Below, one piece after another: positions 54,777 through 63,398 of a DNA stretch of 64,000 bases. The stretch spans positions 17,370 through 81,369 of IMG/VR virus record IMGVR_UViG_3300043424_000108. One strand, 5' to 3'. The stretch comes from a virus. Position 1 is the stretch's first letter, and each line of letters starts with the position of its first letter. The notes below the pieces were generated by a model that was given only the letters and a program-made list of their open reading frames with translations, was not told where the DNA came from and ran no database searches. Both the position numbers and the translations under genes were made by a program.

Positions 54777-54810
54777 AAAATAGGGGATTTTCAGGCTCAA
54801 AAACCCCCTA
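54777..54810 (-). terminator. terminator after the portal gene
   Basis: TAGGGG/CCCCTA outer stem with an inner TTTT/AAAA helix and a short loop, followed on the minus strand by TTTT. It is 13 bases after the portal stop. Confidence 0.8.
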
Positions 54811-54823
54811 CTTTAAGCCCATT

Positions 54824-57277
54824 TTATTTCTTTTTTGAGCCTGAATCGTATTTGTTTTTATTTGTTTGAGCTATTTTTAGCTTGGTATCTATGTCTTTCT
54901 CCTTGAGAGACAACTCTTTCTCCTTTAAACTTAGCTCTTTATTCTTAGTTACTTTTTCAAAAGTTTGCTTAGAAATATCTTGAGCTATTTTAGTTTGTTC
55001 AATTAGGAGTCCAGTAGTATCTACTTCAGGATTATAAGAACCTTCGTTAGCAATACCTTGAAGCTGTACTACCTGAAGTCTGTTCTCACGATCAAGTTGC
55101 TTGTTCATATCCTCTCTGCGTGCATCTTCTGCTTTCTGAGCTGCCTCCATCTGCATCTTCTGTTCGAACTGTGCTTGTTGCTGTTCCAACTGTTGTTGCT
55201 TGATTGCTTGCTCTTGTTGACGAATAGCTTCTTTACGAGTCTGTACATCAGCCAAGGTCTTACGAAGACTTCTCTCAGAGTTAGCAGTAAACAAATCTAC
55301 CATTTCAGAAAGCTCTGCTCCATTCTGCATAGCAGGTTGAGCCAATTGCTTCAACTGTTCTAGTGTTACTTTATCCTCAGCATAAGAAGAAACAAATACA
55401 AATAGTTCATGAAGGAGTTCGTTCTTGCTTACTTGTAAGAATACAGTCTCTAATTCAGAGTTCAAGTAGTTAAGCGTAGAAGTAGGCTTCTGCAATTCGA
55501 TGTACTGAGCCATGTCCAAAATAGTCTGGTAAACTTTCTGCAAGATGTTATCATGCCAAGCAAACCAAGTCTCTGTCTGAGCAAAAGATTGAATCAAGGC
55601 ATTGTTCGCAGCAGTTGCTGTATCTGATGCTTGAGAGTTACCTAGACGTTGACGAGTAAGACCTACCAACTCATAAGCTTCCAAACGAAGTTGCTGAGCT
55701 AATTGAATACGTGCTTGGATTTCTTGAGAACGTGTAAGATCTAAGCGAGAGAATTGGTTGAACTGTACAGCTCCTCCTGTATTCTCAATCGAAGTATCAA
55801 TCAAAAGAGTACCTCTGTTCTTAGCATTCCACAACATTGTCTCGATAGGATCTTGAGAATCTTTCTTAGGAACAACCTTAAGGTCACCCAAGAACACAAC
55901 TCCAATCTCTTTTTCAAGCAACTCCCACAACTGGTTCATACAGATGTTGTAAAGAACCTGATAAGGCTTAAGGAGATCTAGAAGAGATTTACCTTGAGTG
56001 TTACGAGTAGTATTGATAATACCTACGATAGGAGCCTGTTGAGTAAACTCTAGAGGTTCTACGTTTACGTAGATGTCTGCTCCAATTTTGATACCTCTCC
56101 ACCATTCGTTAATCCAAAGTTCTTCAAGCATAACATCACCTAAGGTTTTGTCCATCTTATAGTCTTCAGATACAAACATCTCTTGTTGGAATCCTTCTTC
56201 GTCTAAGTAAGTTCTTTTGAAGATTTTCTTTTTAGACTGCCAGTAAGAAGTAACAACTGTATAAGAGTGCTGAGAGTTAAAAGAGAATACGTTATGGTCA
56301 ATACCTCCATTAGCAAAGTCACCTACGTTCTCAAATGTCAACTGCCACAAAGGATCATTAGGATCTGGAAGAGCAGGAGCCAAAGGAGAGTACTCGTTGT
56401 TTCTTAAGTTCTGCAGAGAACGATTCTTAAGATGCTCTACTTCTTCTCCTGTTAGGTTGTAGCGTTCTACAATCTCAGTCATAGAAAGAACTTCAATAAG
56501 ACCGAGTGCCCAACAATCAGAAGTGTACTGAGCATTACGATTAGCCAAGTACCATACGTTAGATGGGTTTTCTACTTTATAGTTAAAGCCTAAGCGAGAA
56601 TTGTCAGGATAGAAGTGGTGAAACTCTTTACCTGTTACCAAGAAGTCTAAGAATGCTCCCTGTGATTTTTCTCTAAAGTTAAAGTGATACTTAAGAGCGT
56701 TAAGAGTTTTGTTACCCCACTCTTCTGCAACTGAAGTATAATCCAAGATTTTATCCTGAATCTCTTTCTGCATTTGAGCCTCTTGTTCTGGATCTATAGG
56801 TTGTCCTTCTAGCTGTGCTTGCAATTTCTGAAGGAAATGTTCCTTGATCAACTCAGTCCTAAAGTCAATAGTCTCGTTAATAGCCTCATCATCTACAGCT
56901 TTTACTTTGTATTTGTGAGGACGATTAATCAACTCACCCTTCAACTGATTGATAGGGGGGTTAACTATTGGATAGTGCTTCAAGTGTTGAGGTACTTCAG
57001 GTTCCTGATCTGGAACATCGCTTAAGTAACTCATCAACTCCTGATACTCAGGCACGTTTGTGTAGTCAGCAAAGTTGAATTCACCGTTGAGCAAACGGTA
57101 GTTCTTTCTGAAGTTGATATTTTGCTTATACTGCGAGAACGCAATATTTGCAAAGTAGTCCATAGTAGACTTAATCCATTGCTCTTTCTCTTTCTCCGAT
57201 AAGCTTATAAACTGCTCAGGGTAGAAATAGGCGTGATTTAGTGGATCAGTGTACTCTTTAAGAGATTCAATAATCAT
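54824..57277 (-). CDS. portal protein
   Basis: The 817-residue protein lies between TerL and the scaffold gene, as portals do. It has an N-terminal helical region with Tyr/Phe (SQYKQNINFRKNYRLLNG), a wing/stem part with NPPINQLKGELINRPHKYKV, and a Gln/Ala-rich C-terminal coiled coil (about 680-760) that may form the barrel, with Lys/Glu repeats at the end. Length and layout agree with crAss-like portals. It begins 25 bases after TerL and ends before a terminator. Confidence 0.85.
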   Translation of the reverse strand: MIIESLKEYTDPLNHAYFYPEQFISLSEKEKEQWIKSTMDYFANIAFSQYKQNINFRKNYRLLNGEFNFADYTNVPEYQELMSYLSDVPDQEPEVPQHLKHYPIVNPPINQLKGELINRPHKYKVKAVDDEAINETIDFRTELIKEHFLQKLQAQLEGQPIDPEQEAQMQKEIQDKILDYTSVAEEWGNKTLNALKYHFNFREKSQGAFLDFLVTGKEFHHFYPDNSRLGFNYKVENPSNVWYLANRNAQYTSDCWALGLIEVLSMTEIVERYNLTGEEVEHLKNRSLQNLRNNEYSPLAPALPDPNDPLWQLTFENVGDFANGGIDHNVFSFNSQHSYTVVTSYWQSKKKIFKRTYLDEEGFQQEMFVSEDYKMDKTLGDVMLEELWINEWWRGIKIGADIYVNVEPLEFTQQAPIVGIINTTRNTQGKSLLDLLKPYQVLYNICMNQLWELLEKEIGVVFLGDLKVVPKKDSQDPIETMLWNAKNRGTLLIDTSIENTGGAVQFNQFSRLDLTRSQEIQARIQLAQQLRLEAYELVGLTRQRLGNSQASDTATAANNALIQSFAQTETWFAWHDNILQKVYQTILDMAQYIELQKPTSTLNYLNSELETVFLQVSKNELLHELFVFVSSYAEDKVTLEQLKQLAQPAMQNGAELSEMVDLFTANSERSLRKTLADVQTRKEAIRQQEQAIKQQQLEQQQAQFEQKMQMEAAQKAEDARREDMNKQLDRENRLQVVQLQGIANEGSYNPEVDTTGLLIEQTKIAQDISKQTFEKVTKNKELSLKEKELSLKEKDIDTKLKIAQTNKNKYDSGSKKK

Positions 57278-57302
57278 TTCAGTATATGTATTTTAGTTTT
57301 AG

Positions 57303-59312
57303 TTAATAACGGAAGGGAGATGATGTAGTACGAAATAGAGAGTTCCCTTTCTTCTCTCTAAAGTATGCTTGCATTCTAGTGTCTTGACTTGCATCAGATA
57401 CAATTACCTGAGTGTTCAATGATTTAGCCATTGCCAATGTTAAACCAAAAGATATAACTCGGTCAACATTTAACTTAGGTGTGAACTTAATTAATTCCTT
57501 AATCAGTACAGGGTCCAATATTCTAGTCACTCCTAGACGTTCTTTAACTATGTTTCCATCTGCGTCTCTTTCTATTTCTACTACTTCGGTAATGTACTCA
57601 ATGATTAGGGACATTAGATAGTTTTTAATATCCTTAGTCATGTGAATACCGTAGTCACGATTAACTGTAGAGTTAGGGTGAATATCGTTCAAAAATCTAG
57701 GCGTCTTTTCAAGTACTCTAGGAGACTCGTTTTTATCTACACAGTGTTGAATAAAACCGTAGTCCATGTTTTCACAAAGAGTCTTAGCATTATAATACTT
57801 AAGAAGCATCTTAGTAGTCTCATACCAAGTCTCAATCTTCTTAGGACGACCTGTGTAACAAGCAACAACCATATTCTGCCACCCTTCTCCGTTTAAGTTG
57901 TGGACCCTTTTGTAAATATAAGTAGACCCCAAAGAAGTTGAGTAGTGAGCTTGTGATTGTTTGTATGGATCCGTTCCTGCTGTATAAAGGCCATAGGGAG
58001 CATCTGACAGAGGATATTCCCAAATCTGTACGCAACCCTCAATGTCGTCTGTTGGCTTCACTGGGAACGTTGTAACGGCTTTCTTATCTGTAAACTTGTG
58101 TCTAATAGTTCCGTCAGATCCTGTATACAACTCTACGTTATCAGCTGCAATCTCTTGGGCTGTTAGTTTCTGTAATTGTTCTTGAAGCAAATCAACTGGA
58201 AAGATGTTCTGAGATAACTCCAAGAAACACTCCTCATGAGTTAGTGGGTAGTACATTACTTCTTTCAAGTAAGTCTCTAATCCACTAGACTTTTTAATTT
58301 GTTCTCTAGACTTAAGGATCTGATCTTTTCCTTTCTCTTCGTCCGCTACCCAGATCTTAATTAAATCTAACTCAGATTGATCTTCCTTACCTAAGTAAAG
58401 ACCTAAAGACTTTTCTTCTTTTGGTACTTTTAAAGAACGAGTTCCTGGAATAAACAATCCATAAGACTTTCCTGACTCATTAGATTCTACAGGAAGAAAG
58501 TTATAGGCTTCTGGGTTATTGAAAAGCTCCTCTAGGTCAGCAGCCTTGCTCATATCTCCAGATGTACCAATTACAAAAGGAGAACAACGCCATCCATAAG
58601 GACTATCAAAACACGGAGTAGTTGCCGCTAGACAACTAAGAATCTTTCCTTTTCCTCCTTCTTCCAAAAGAAAAGAAGATAGAGTAAGACCTGCCGCAGC
58701 TTCCGTATTGTTACCTTCATCAAAGTTCCTGACGTGAAACTTAGACCACTCATTACGAGCATTAGTCTTCTTGTCTTTAAATCCTAAAGTTACCTGCTTC
58801 TTCCAGTCATCCTCAATACGAGGAAATCTAAAATAGTCAGGAAGATTCCTAAGACCTAAGTCTACATAGTCTGTGATTACTTTTAAGTCAGGCTGGTTAA
58901 GGGCAGAAATAAGGTTATCAGATCCTCTTTGTGTTACAGCTTTGTGAGCCATGTAGGAAGAAGTAAGAACTGACTTAGATATACGTCTAGATCCTACCAT
59001 AACAACTCCTTTCTTACCGTCTTCATGATTCTCCGCTTTGTTAATGGTTTCATCTACATCTAAGTAAGTGTCCCACAACTGAGGTTTATCCAGTTTACGA
59101 ACCTGACGCTTGCCTATCATAGTGTCCACATAAATGGACCAGTAGTTTAAGTGCCAGTAGATAAAAGGAGAAAAATAGAATCCGTTAATAGTTACACCCT
59201 CTGTAATCTTTTTGTCTTCGTTTTCCCAGAACGCAGTATACTCCTCTGAACCATTATCAGGGAGATTACGTACGTTAATAAGAAATTCAGGACTGTCTAG
59301 ATTTGGATACAT
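57303..59312 (-). CDS. large terminase subunit (TerL)
   Basis: The 669-residue packaging motor has a Walker A-like GSRRISKS at 107-114, with K113 and S114, a Walker B-like SFLLEE near 213-218, and an RNase H-like nuclease part with D448 (AGTDPY) and E514 (CENMDYG). These are the ATPase and cutting sites that pump DNA into the procapsid and cut it. The length fits the crAss-like family. It is followed by the portal gene and preceded by small genes, one of which may be TerS. Confidence 0.92.
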   Translation of the reverse strand: MYPNLDSPEFLINVRNLPDNGSEEYTAFWENEDKKITEGVTINGFYFSPFIYWHLNYWSIYVDTMIGKRQVRKLDKPQLWDTYLDVDETINKAENHEDGKKGVVMVGSRRISKSVLTSSYMAHKAVTQRGSDNLISALNQPDLKVITDYVDLGLRNLPDYFRFPRIEDDWKKQVTLGFKDKKTNARNEWSKFHVRNFDEGNNTEAAAGLTLSSFLLEEGGKGKILSCLAATTPCFDSPYGWRCSPFVIGTSGDMSKAADLEELFNNPEAYNFLPVESNESGKSYGLFIPGTRSLKVPKEEKSLGLYLGKEDQSELDLIKIWVADEEKGKDQILKSREQIKKSSGLETYLKEVMYYPLTHEECFLELSQNIFPVDLLQEQLQKLTAQEIAADNVELYTGSDGTIRHKFTDKKAVTTFPVKPTDDIEGCVQIWEYPLSDAPYGLYTAGTDPYKQSQAHYSTSLGSTYIYKRVHNLNGEGWQNMVVACYTGRPKKIETWYETTKMLLKYYNAKTLCENMDYGFIQHCVDKNESPRVLEKTPRFLNDIHPNSTVNRDYGIHMTKDIKNYLMSLIIEYITEVVEIERDADGNIVKERLGVTRILDPVLIKELIKFTPKLNVDRVISFGLTLAMAKSLNTQVIVSDASQDTRMQAYFREKKGNSLFRTTSSPFRY

Positions 59313-59317
59313 AACTA

Positions 59318-59635
59318 TTAACTAAACTGTTTCATTTTACCATTGATTTCTTGAGAACCTCTAGCTTCTGCTTTCTGTTCTTCCTTCTCTCTCAATCTAT
59401 CTACTACTTCTAAAAGAGCTAAATACTCTTTCATAGTATCTCTGAGAGATTTGATTTGAGACTCTTGACTAGCAATAACCATAGGCATAGTTCCGCCTTT
59501 GGCTGTTGGCTTCCATTCAATCCTGTCTTTGAGTCCATTGATAGGATTGTTATCAATGTATGCCCTCCACTCAGTTAGGCGTTGTTCTGCCCACTCTAAC
59601 TCTGCTGATATATATGATAATTTCTTAGTTGCCAT
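59318..59635 (-). CDS. small helical protein before TerL, TerS candidate
   Basis: The 105-residue protein has an N-terminal helix (ELEWAEQRLTEWRAYI), a middle loop and a long charged C-terminal coiled coil. It ends 5 bases before TerL, the usual place for the small terminase. No DNA-binding helix-turn-helix is obvious, so the assignment is tentative. It overlaps the preceding gene by 11 bases. Confidence 0.5.
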   Translation of the reverse strand: MATKKLSYISAELEWAEQRLTEWRAYIDNNPINGLKDRIEWKPTAKGGTMPMVIASQESQIKSLRDTMKEYLALLEVVDRLREKEEQKAEARGSQEINGKMKQFS

Positions 59636-59831
59636 TGTTGTACTTTTTTAGGAAGTCAATTTGATTCATATTCATGATGTCCTCAAGGACACGTGCATAG
59701 AAATCTTCATCCCTTCCTGTCTTTCCATAAGAGTAACCTGCCTTCCAGAAGATCTTAAATGTTTCAAATAAGTTATCTTGGAGAGTATTGGCTACGTGAG
59801 GTTGAGGACTAGGGGCTTGGTGGTTTTCCAT
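59625..59831 (-). CDS. small hypothetical protein
   Basis: The 68-residue protein has a Pro-rich start, then FETFKIFWKAGYSYGKTGRDEDFYARVLEDI-type helices (given here in short form: KAGYSYGKTGRDEDF). It may be part of the terminase complex by position. No family recognised. Confidence 0.58.
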   Translation of the reverse strand: MENHQAPSPQPHVANTLQDNLFETFKIFWKAGYSYGKTGRDEDFYARVLEDIMNMNQIDFLKKYNNGN

Positions 59832-59835
59832 AATC

Positions 59836-59967
59836 TTATTTTTTAGAAGAAACCTGTGTTAGAGGTTTGTCAGCAGGCAAGAAGTAGATTTGAACTCCAC
59901 ACTTGCTTCCTGGCTTTTTGTCACAACCATTCTTGATTGTGGTCTTTTTTACTCTGTTCTTTTCCAT
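59836..59967 (-). CDS. 43-residue basic Cys-containing protein
   Basis: The frame runs from an ATG at 59967 to a TAA at 59836 and fills the gap between its neighbours, overlapping the end of the upstream gene by 19 bases. The product is Lys-rich with two Cys residues and a GVQIYFLPADKP strand. It is short, so chance cannot be ruled out, but the placement matches the packing here. Confidence 0.45.
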   Translation of the reverse strand: MEKNRVKKTTIKNGCDKKPGSKCGVQIYFLPADKPLTQVSSKK

Positions 59968-60332
59968 AATAGTTCTAAGTGTTTTTCTGGGTTATTGGGA
60001 TTTGAATTATTCCAAGTCTCTATTCCACAATCTGAAGATAGAGATGCTGTTTTGTAGGTACAGACGCAACCACAAAACGAACAGTGTAGTTCTGTCCTTG
60101 TGGTGCTGTAGTGTTCGCCCGTAAGTTGTAGGTACTCAGGGGAAGTGACTGCATTTGTTGAATTGTAGGGACACTTGATACAAATATCCATTCTCTCTGC
60201 GATAATGTTCTGTTTTTCATTACTCAATAGTTTAAATTGATTCGCTGTCTTCGTTGCTACTCCCTCCAAGACTTTGTTCAAATTCTTCAGACCCTTCAGG
60301 CTCAGGGCCATGTACTCTTTGTAAGGATTCAT
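59949..60332 (-). CDS. zinc-ribbon-like Cys-rich protein
   Basis: The 127-residue protein has MDICIKCPYN at about 48-57 and CSFCGCVCTYKT near 83-94, then a last Cys in SSDCGIE. The Cys spacing fits a zinc ribbon of the type found in many phage proteins of unknown use. The first 45 residues are helical. The frame overlaps the IHF-like gene by 101 bases; an internal ATG at 60311 would shorten this. Context suggests a packaging or late-transcription accessory role. Confidence 0.6.
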   Translation of the reverse strand: MNPYKEYMALSLKGLKNLNKVLEGVATKTANQFKLLSNEKQNIIAERMDICIKCPYNSTNAVTSPEYLQLTGEHYSTTRTELHCSFCGCVCTYKTASLSSDCGIETWNNSNPNNPEKHLELLWKRTE

Positions 60333-60774
60333 ATAGGTTTTTGTGGTTTTGTTTTTGTCTTATTAATTCTCTGTCCATGTAATCCACTACTACGTCTGTG
60401 TATAGTTTCTTGCTCTTTCCTCTTTCATATCTTTCTTCGAAAAGTCTAAGCCACTCTTTGAGCATATAATAATTGTTATATCCTCTGAGTGCTGTACAGT
60501 CTTCTCTAGACTCTTGGGTAATCAGGTACTCAGACTTAATCTTAGTAGCAATGATCTTAATTGCTTTGTTAGGATTAAATACAAGTACTCCTAAGCCAGA
60601 CATTCGTACTTTAACAGTGGGAAGGTCTCGTATGTCTTCTATCGTCTTCTTCAAGTACCACTCATAGATAGTACTTACTTGGTCGATAGTCATATCATTT
60701 TCCTTTGCAACTTCTGAGTAAGCTGCGTAGGTTTTTATTTCAATGCCTTCATACCTGTCTTTTATCTTCCTCAT
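60232..60774 (-). CDS. IHF/HU-like protein, late-operon
   Basis: The 180-residue protein has helices with VSTIYEWYLKKTIEDIRDL, then VKVRMSGLGVLVFN, a helix-helix-strand order with the Gly-Leu-Gly turn like HU/IHF. A helical region with basic residues follows, and the C-terminus is acidic and Ser-rich, probably disordered. A second protein with the same kind of motif (44291-44794) lies in the tail operon, as in other crAss-like phages with two IHF-like subunits. The match is by eye. Confidence 0.5.
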   Translation of the reverse strand: MRKIKDRYEGIEIKTYAAYSEVAKENDMTIDQVSTIYEWYLKKTIEDIRDLPTVKVRMSGLGVLVFNPNKAIKIIATKIKSEYLITQESREDCTALRGYNNYYMLKEWLRLFEERYERGKSKKLYTDVVVDYMDRELIRQKQNHKNLYESLQRVHGPEPEGSEEFEQSLGGSSNEDSESI

Positions 60775-61127
60775 ACTGCTACTGCACTCTCTGCCTTATT
60801 CTCAGTTACTCCGTTACCTGTTGAAAGAACCAATGTGAGTGTAACACCTTGCTTGCTAGTAGGACACAGTCTTGGGTTGACTATGTTTTTTTCTAAGATG
60901 CCCATCTTTCTTAATCTAGTAATTCCATTAGAGATTACCTGAATTGATGTGTTAAACTCACCAGCGATTCTTTCTTTTACTTCTTTGTCTAAAGTGCCGT
61001 AGTAGGAACTATGGGCTAATATACTAGTGTATAGATCTGATAATCTATACCCTGCAAGTCTAAGCAATACATCAATATATGCCTGATGTAACTTAACTCC
61101 TTCTTCATATCTACGTGCTACTTTCAT
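60771..61127 (-). CDS. winged-helix regulator-like protein
   Basis: The 118-residue protein (start at MKVARRYEEG) has a helical core with VKERIAGEFNTSIQVISNGI and RLRKMGILEKN, the pattern of a winged helix-turn-helix with recognition helix and wing. A longer frame from 61217 would add 30 hydrophobic residues, but the promoter at 61152-61181 lies inside that extension, so the short start is right. As first gene of the packaging operon it may control late transcription or replication. The stop overlaps the next ATG by four bases. Confidence 0.65.
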   Translation of the reverse strand: MKVARRYEEGVKLHQAYIDVLLRLAGYRLSDLYTSILAHSSYYGTLDKEVKERIAGEFNTSIQVISNGITRLRKMGILEKNIVNPRLCPTSKQGVTLTLVLSTGNGVTENKAESAVAV

Positions 61128-61151
61128 TGGTTTGGTTTGTTTTTTGCTAAA

Positions 61152-61181
61152 CAAATATACGATTGTAACAAAAAAAGTCAA
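61152..61181 (-). promoter_or_regulatory. Bacteroidota-type promoter of the packaging operon
   Basis: Minus-strand CTTGACTT and TATATTTG (61152-61159) with 19 bases between TTG (61179-61181) and the -7 box. It decides the start of the winged-helix gene at 61127. Confidence 0.76.
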
Positions 61182-61312
61182 GTTAAATGTTAAGTCTAGA
61201 CAGGTAATTAATATCAAATGTTACATGTGTTAACTCAATTTGTAACTTAAATAATTATTTTAGGTTATATATAGAATTAGACAAACACTATAGACAAAAC
61301 TTTATTTAAACC

Positions 61313-61320
61313 TATATTTG
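61313..61320 (+). promoter_or_regulatory. possible -7 box for the small rightward gene
   Basis: TATATTTG lies 18 bases before the ATG at 61339. No TTG at the right distance was found. Together with the leftward promoter it makes 61182-61312 a divergent control region; this stretch is AT-rich with short inverted repeats such as GTTAAC and GTTAC/GTAAC, which could bind a regulator. Confidence 0.5.
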
Positions 61321-61338
61321 TATTAAACAATTACTGCT

Positions 61339-61611
61339 ATGTCGATGGAAAAAGTTAAAAAGCCAACCTCAGAGGAACTGTTCGAACTCTTCCTTTTAGC
61401 CTTACAGGATGAAGAGGTCAAATTAGCAGGAGACATAGGTGGATTCAAGGATGCCCTTTATCAAGGATTCAAAGATTACACCTATAGAAAGAAGTATACA
61501 GAAGAGATGCTCTTCGATTATATTGACTATGCTCTAGAATCTATTCTAGGAGATGATCAACCTATGCAACAAACAGACTATACTATGGGTCAGAATGTAG
61601 CTGGACTCTAA
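61339..61611 (+). CDS. small acidic hypothetical protein
   Basis: The 90-residue protein is helical and acidic (EELFELFLLALQDEEVKLA), with no signal peptide and no known motif. An alternative ATG lies two codons after the first. It is the only plus-strand gene in the right part and stands alone between a divergent promoter region and the structured stretch downstream. No family recognised; small lone genes next to late promoters are often regulators. Confidence 0.65.
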   Translation: MSMEKVKKPTSEELFELFLLALQDEEVKLAGDIGGFKDALYQGFKDYTYRKKYTEEMLFDYIDYALESILGDDQPMQQTDYTMGQNVAGL

Positions 61612-61687
61612 GTTAAGAAAGAATTCTTTCACAATTTTTCCACAGAGACATCTACTTATCTGTAAGTCGCTTTATCTTTGATCCCCC

Positions 61688-61917
61688 GACACCATTTCTT
61701 AATGTTCGCAGACGAGGATTAAAAAGTAATCTGCTAGAAGTTGGATAGTATGAGTAGCCCTCAGAGGTGAAAAGAGGTTTCTCCGATAGTGTCAAAATGT
61801 TCTAATGAAGTTTGCAGTGCTCTGACCTACAAGTAATAGACCGTAGGCAATAAGTGGACAGAACAGAGACTTAGCTCCGAGAGCTATTTGGTTAAAAACT
61901 GCTGCAATATAAGTTAG
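61688..61917. ncRNA. candidate structured RNA in a 354-base gene-free stretch
   Basis: No frame of useful length lies between 61612 and 61965. Complementary segments nest in two domains. GACAC (61688-61692) pairs with GTGTC (61789-61793). CTAA plus TTGCAG (61802-61805 and 61812-61817) pair with CTGCAA plus TTAG (61902-61907 and 61914-61917), and enclose CTCTG/CAGAG (61820-61824 with 61864-61868), CCTAC/GTAGG (61826-61830 with 61843-61847) and TAGCTC/GAGCTA (61872-61877 with 61881-61886) hairpins. Which strand is used is unknown, and no known RNA family is recognised. Confidence 0.45.
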
Positions 61918-61965
61918 AATAGAAAGTCAAAATAGACTACTTCTCAGAATGAGAAGGAACAAAAA

Positions 61966-62412
61966 CTATTTCAAATTCTCAAATCCATTCTTGAAAGACT
62001 TCTCCAATGCCTTAGAGTAAGCTTTTCTGTTATGAGGAATACCTTCTACAGAAACAAACATAGCATTAACATAGACAGTCTTTTTAGCCTCTCCGATAAC
62101 AATTACTCCATTTAGATTTATCTCAGTGATTACAATATAGTCTCTCTTGAGAAACTGTAACCCTACGATATTTAAGAGTTCTTCAGGCATAGCGATGGAT
62201 TTGATTGTTCCTGAAATAGGACTGCCCTCATTACATAATTGGTATTTTGATGCTGCTATTTCTTCTAGAGTTGTTTGTGCTCCAAAGATTATAGGTCTTC
62301 CTCCTACCTCTGTTACAGAAGCAATTGATGTTACAGTGTCAACTTTGTAGCATTGAGCACTCAGAGAAGTCATCATAGTGACTAGAAAGCAAAGTATAAA
62401 TAGTTTTTTCAT
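61966..62412 (-). CDS. secreted protein of unknown function
   Basis: The 148-residue protein has a clear signal peptide (KKLFILCFLVTMMTSLSAQ, cleaved near residue 19). The mature part has Cys21 and Cys60, strands and a last helix with KALEKSFKNGFENL. It may be periplasmic or outer-surface. No family recognised. It is the last of three exported-type genes in a row. A CTTCTCA/TGAGAAG hairpin after its stop (about 61940-61957) may help end the message. Confidence 0.65.
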   Translation of the reverse strand: MKKLFILCFLVTMMTSLSAQCYKVDTVTSIASVTEVGGRPIIFGAQTTLEEIAASKYQLCNEGSPISGTIKSIAMPEELLNIVGLQFLKRDYIVITEINLNGVIVIGEAKKTVYVNAMFVSVEGIPHNRKAYSKALEKSFKNGFENLK

Positions 62413-62414
62413 GA

Positions 62415-63398
62415 TTAGTATGTTACTTGTCCAGCATAGCCAGGAGCTATTATGTATAAGTTTAAACTTCCTCCAGAAGTCAAAGTAGTCGTAGTATAAG
62501 TAGTAACTCCAGGATAAGTGGATCTTACGTTTGTTGTTGCTGCTTTAATTGAATTGTATTGAGCAGTAGTAAAGATCCTTACATCAGGAGCTGTTCTCCA
62601 TCTAGAGAATAAGCCAGCTTTCCTAGCAGCCACATAATACTTGTCTGCTATTGATATAAATCCATCATCGTTTACATCGTACATGTGAAATGACAATCCA
62701 TTTCTTACACTCTTTCCTAGAATAACATTAGATACTCCTTGGATGTCTGAAGTTGTATACGATTGAATTCTAGTAGGAGCATCTATCTCAATGTAGTATT
62801 CCTTAGAAGGATCGTAAGTCTCAGAGATAGAATAATAACCCGAAGAGTTAGTATAGATTGTTTTATATAAAGTCCAAGAAGAAGTTGTTACTATGTAATC
62901 AAACTCTATTACGTAAGCCAAACTGCTAGTATTATTTAAGTCGTTCCATTTACCGCCACCTACAAATTGGATATAATCTTCGTTACCTGAGTTATTAGGT
63001 TCTCCTGAGTTCCAGTTTGTATAAGAAAAAGTTTCTCCTGTTACCCATCTCCAAGTTCCTTCTGTTGCCTCGTCTGTTAATCCTATCCAACCTGAAGGCC
63101 ATAATCCAAAAAGAAAACTATTCTCTCCAGAAGTAGTAACAGTTACTAAGTGCCCACCCATAGCAGTACAGTTAGATCTAGCAGTAGTCCAGTTAGCTGT
63201 TCCTGTAGAACGATAGTAAGAGTGTCCGTTATAATTGTTCTGAGAAGTGAATCCTGTAATAGTAGAGTTTGTTCTTCTATACAGCTTTATAGCCACGTTA
63301 TTTGCTCCAGATCCATTTGCATTATACAAGTATCCAGAATAAGTGAATTGTGCGCTTAGAGGGCTTGCAATAAAGAATAGAATAACTAACCACCTCAT
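62415..63398 (-). CDS. secreted C-type lectin-like protein with Ca-binding loop
   Basis: The 327-residue protein has a signal peptide (1-16), a short beta start, and a C-type lectin domain at about 58-168 with WIGL 104-107, EPN 133-135 and WND 151-153; EPN and WND are the residues that bind calcium and mannose-type sugars in lectins. After a strand region comes a D241-V-N-D-D-G-F-I-S249 loop of the EF-hand/dockerin type. The combination points to an exported sugar-binding protein. The stop of the gene before it overlaps its ATG. Confidence 0.8.
   Translation of the reverse strand: MRWLVILFFIASPLSAQFTYSGYLYNANGSGANNVAIKLYRRTNSTITGFTSQNNYNGHSYYRSTGTANWTTARSNCTAMGGHLVTVTTSGENSFLFGLWPSGWIGLTDEATEGTWRWVTGETFSYTNWNSGEPNNSGNEDYIQFVGGGKWNDLNNTSSLAYVIEFDYIVTTSSWTLYKTIYTNSSGYYSISETYDPSKEYYIEIDAPTRIQSYTTSDIQGVSNVILGKSVRNGLSFHMYDVNDDGFISIADKYYVAARKAGLFSRWRTAPDVRIFTTAQYNSIKAATTNVRSTYPGVTTYTTTTLTSGGSLNLYIIAPGYAGQVTY

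Noticed and set aside
61128-61217. Longer N-terminus for the winged-helix protein with a membrane-like segment
   Set aside because: The extension contains a well-formed promoter in the same direction; the shorter start at 61127 leaves a sensible leader.
62415-63398. Diversity-generating retroelement target (C-type lectin fold)
   Set aside because: No reverse transcriptase, no template repeat and no Asn-rich AAC-biased variable end were seen in the window.
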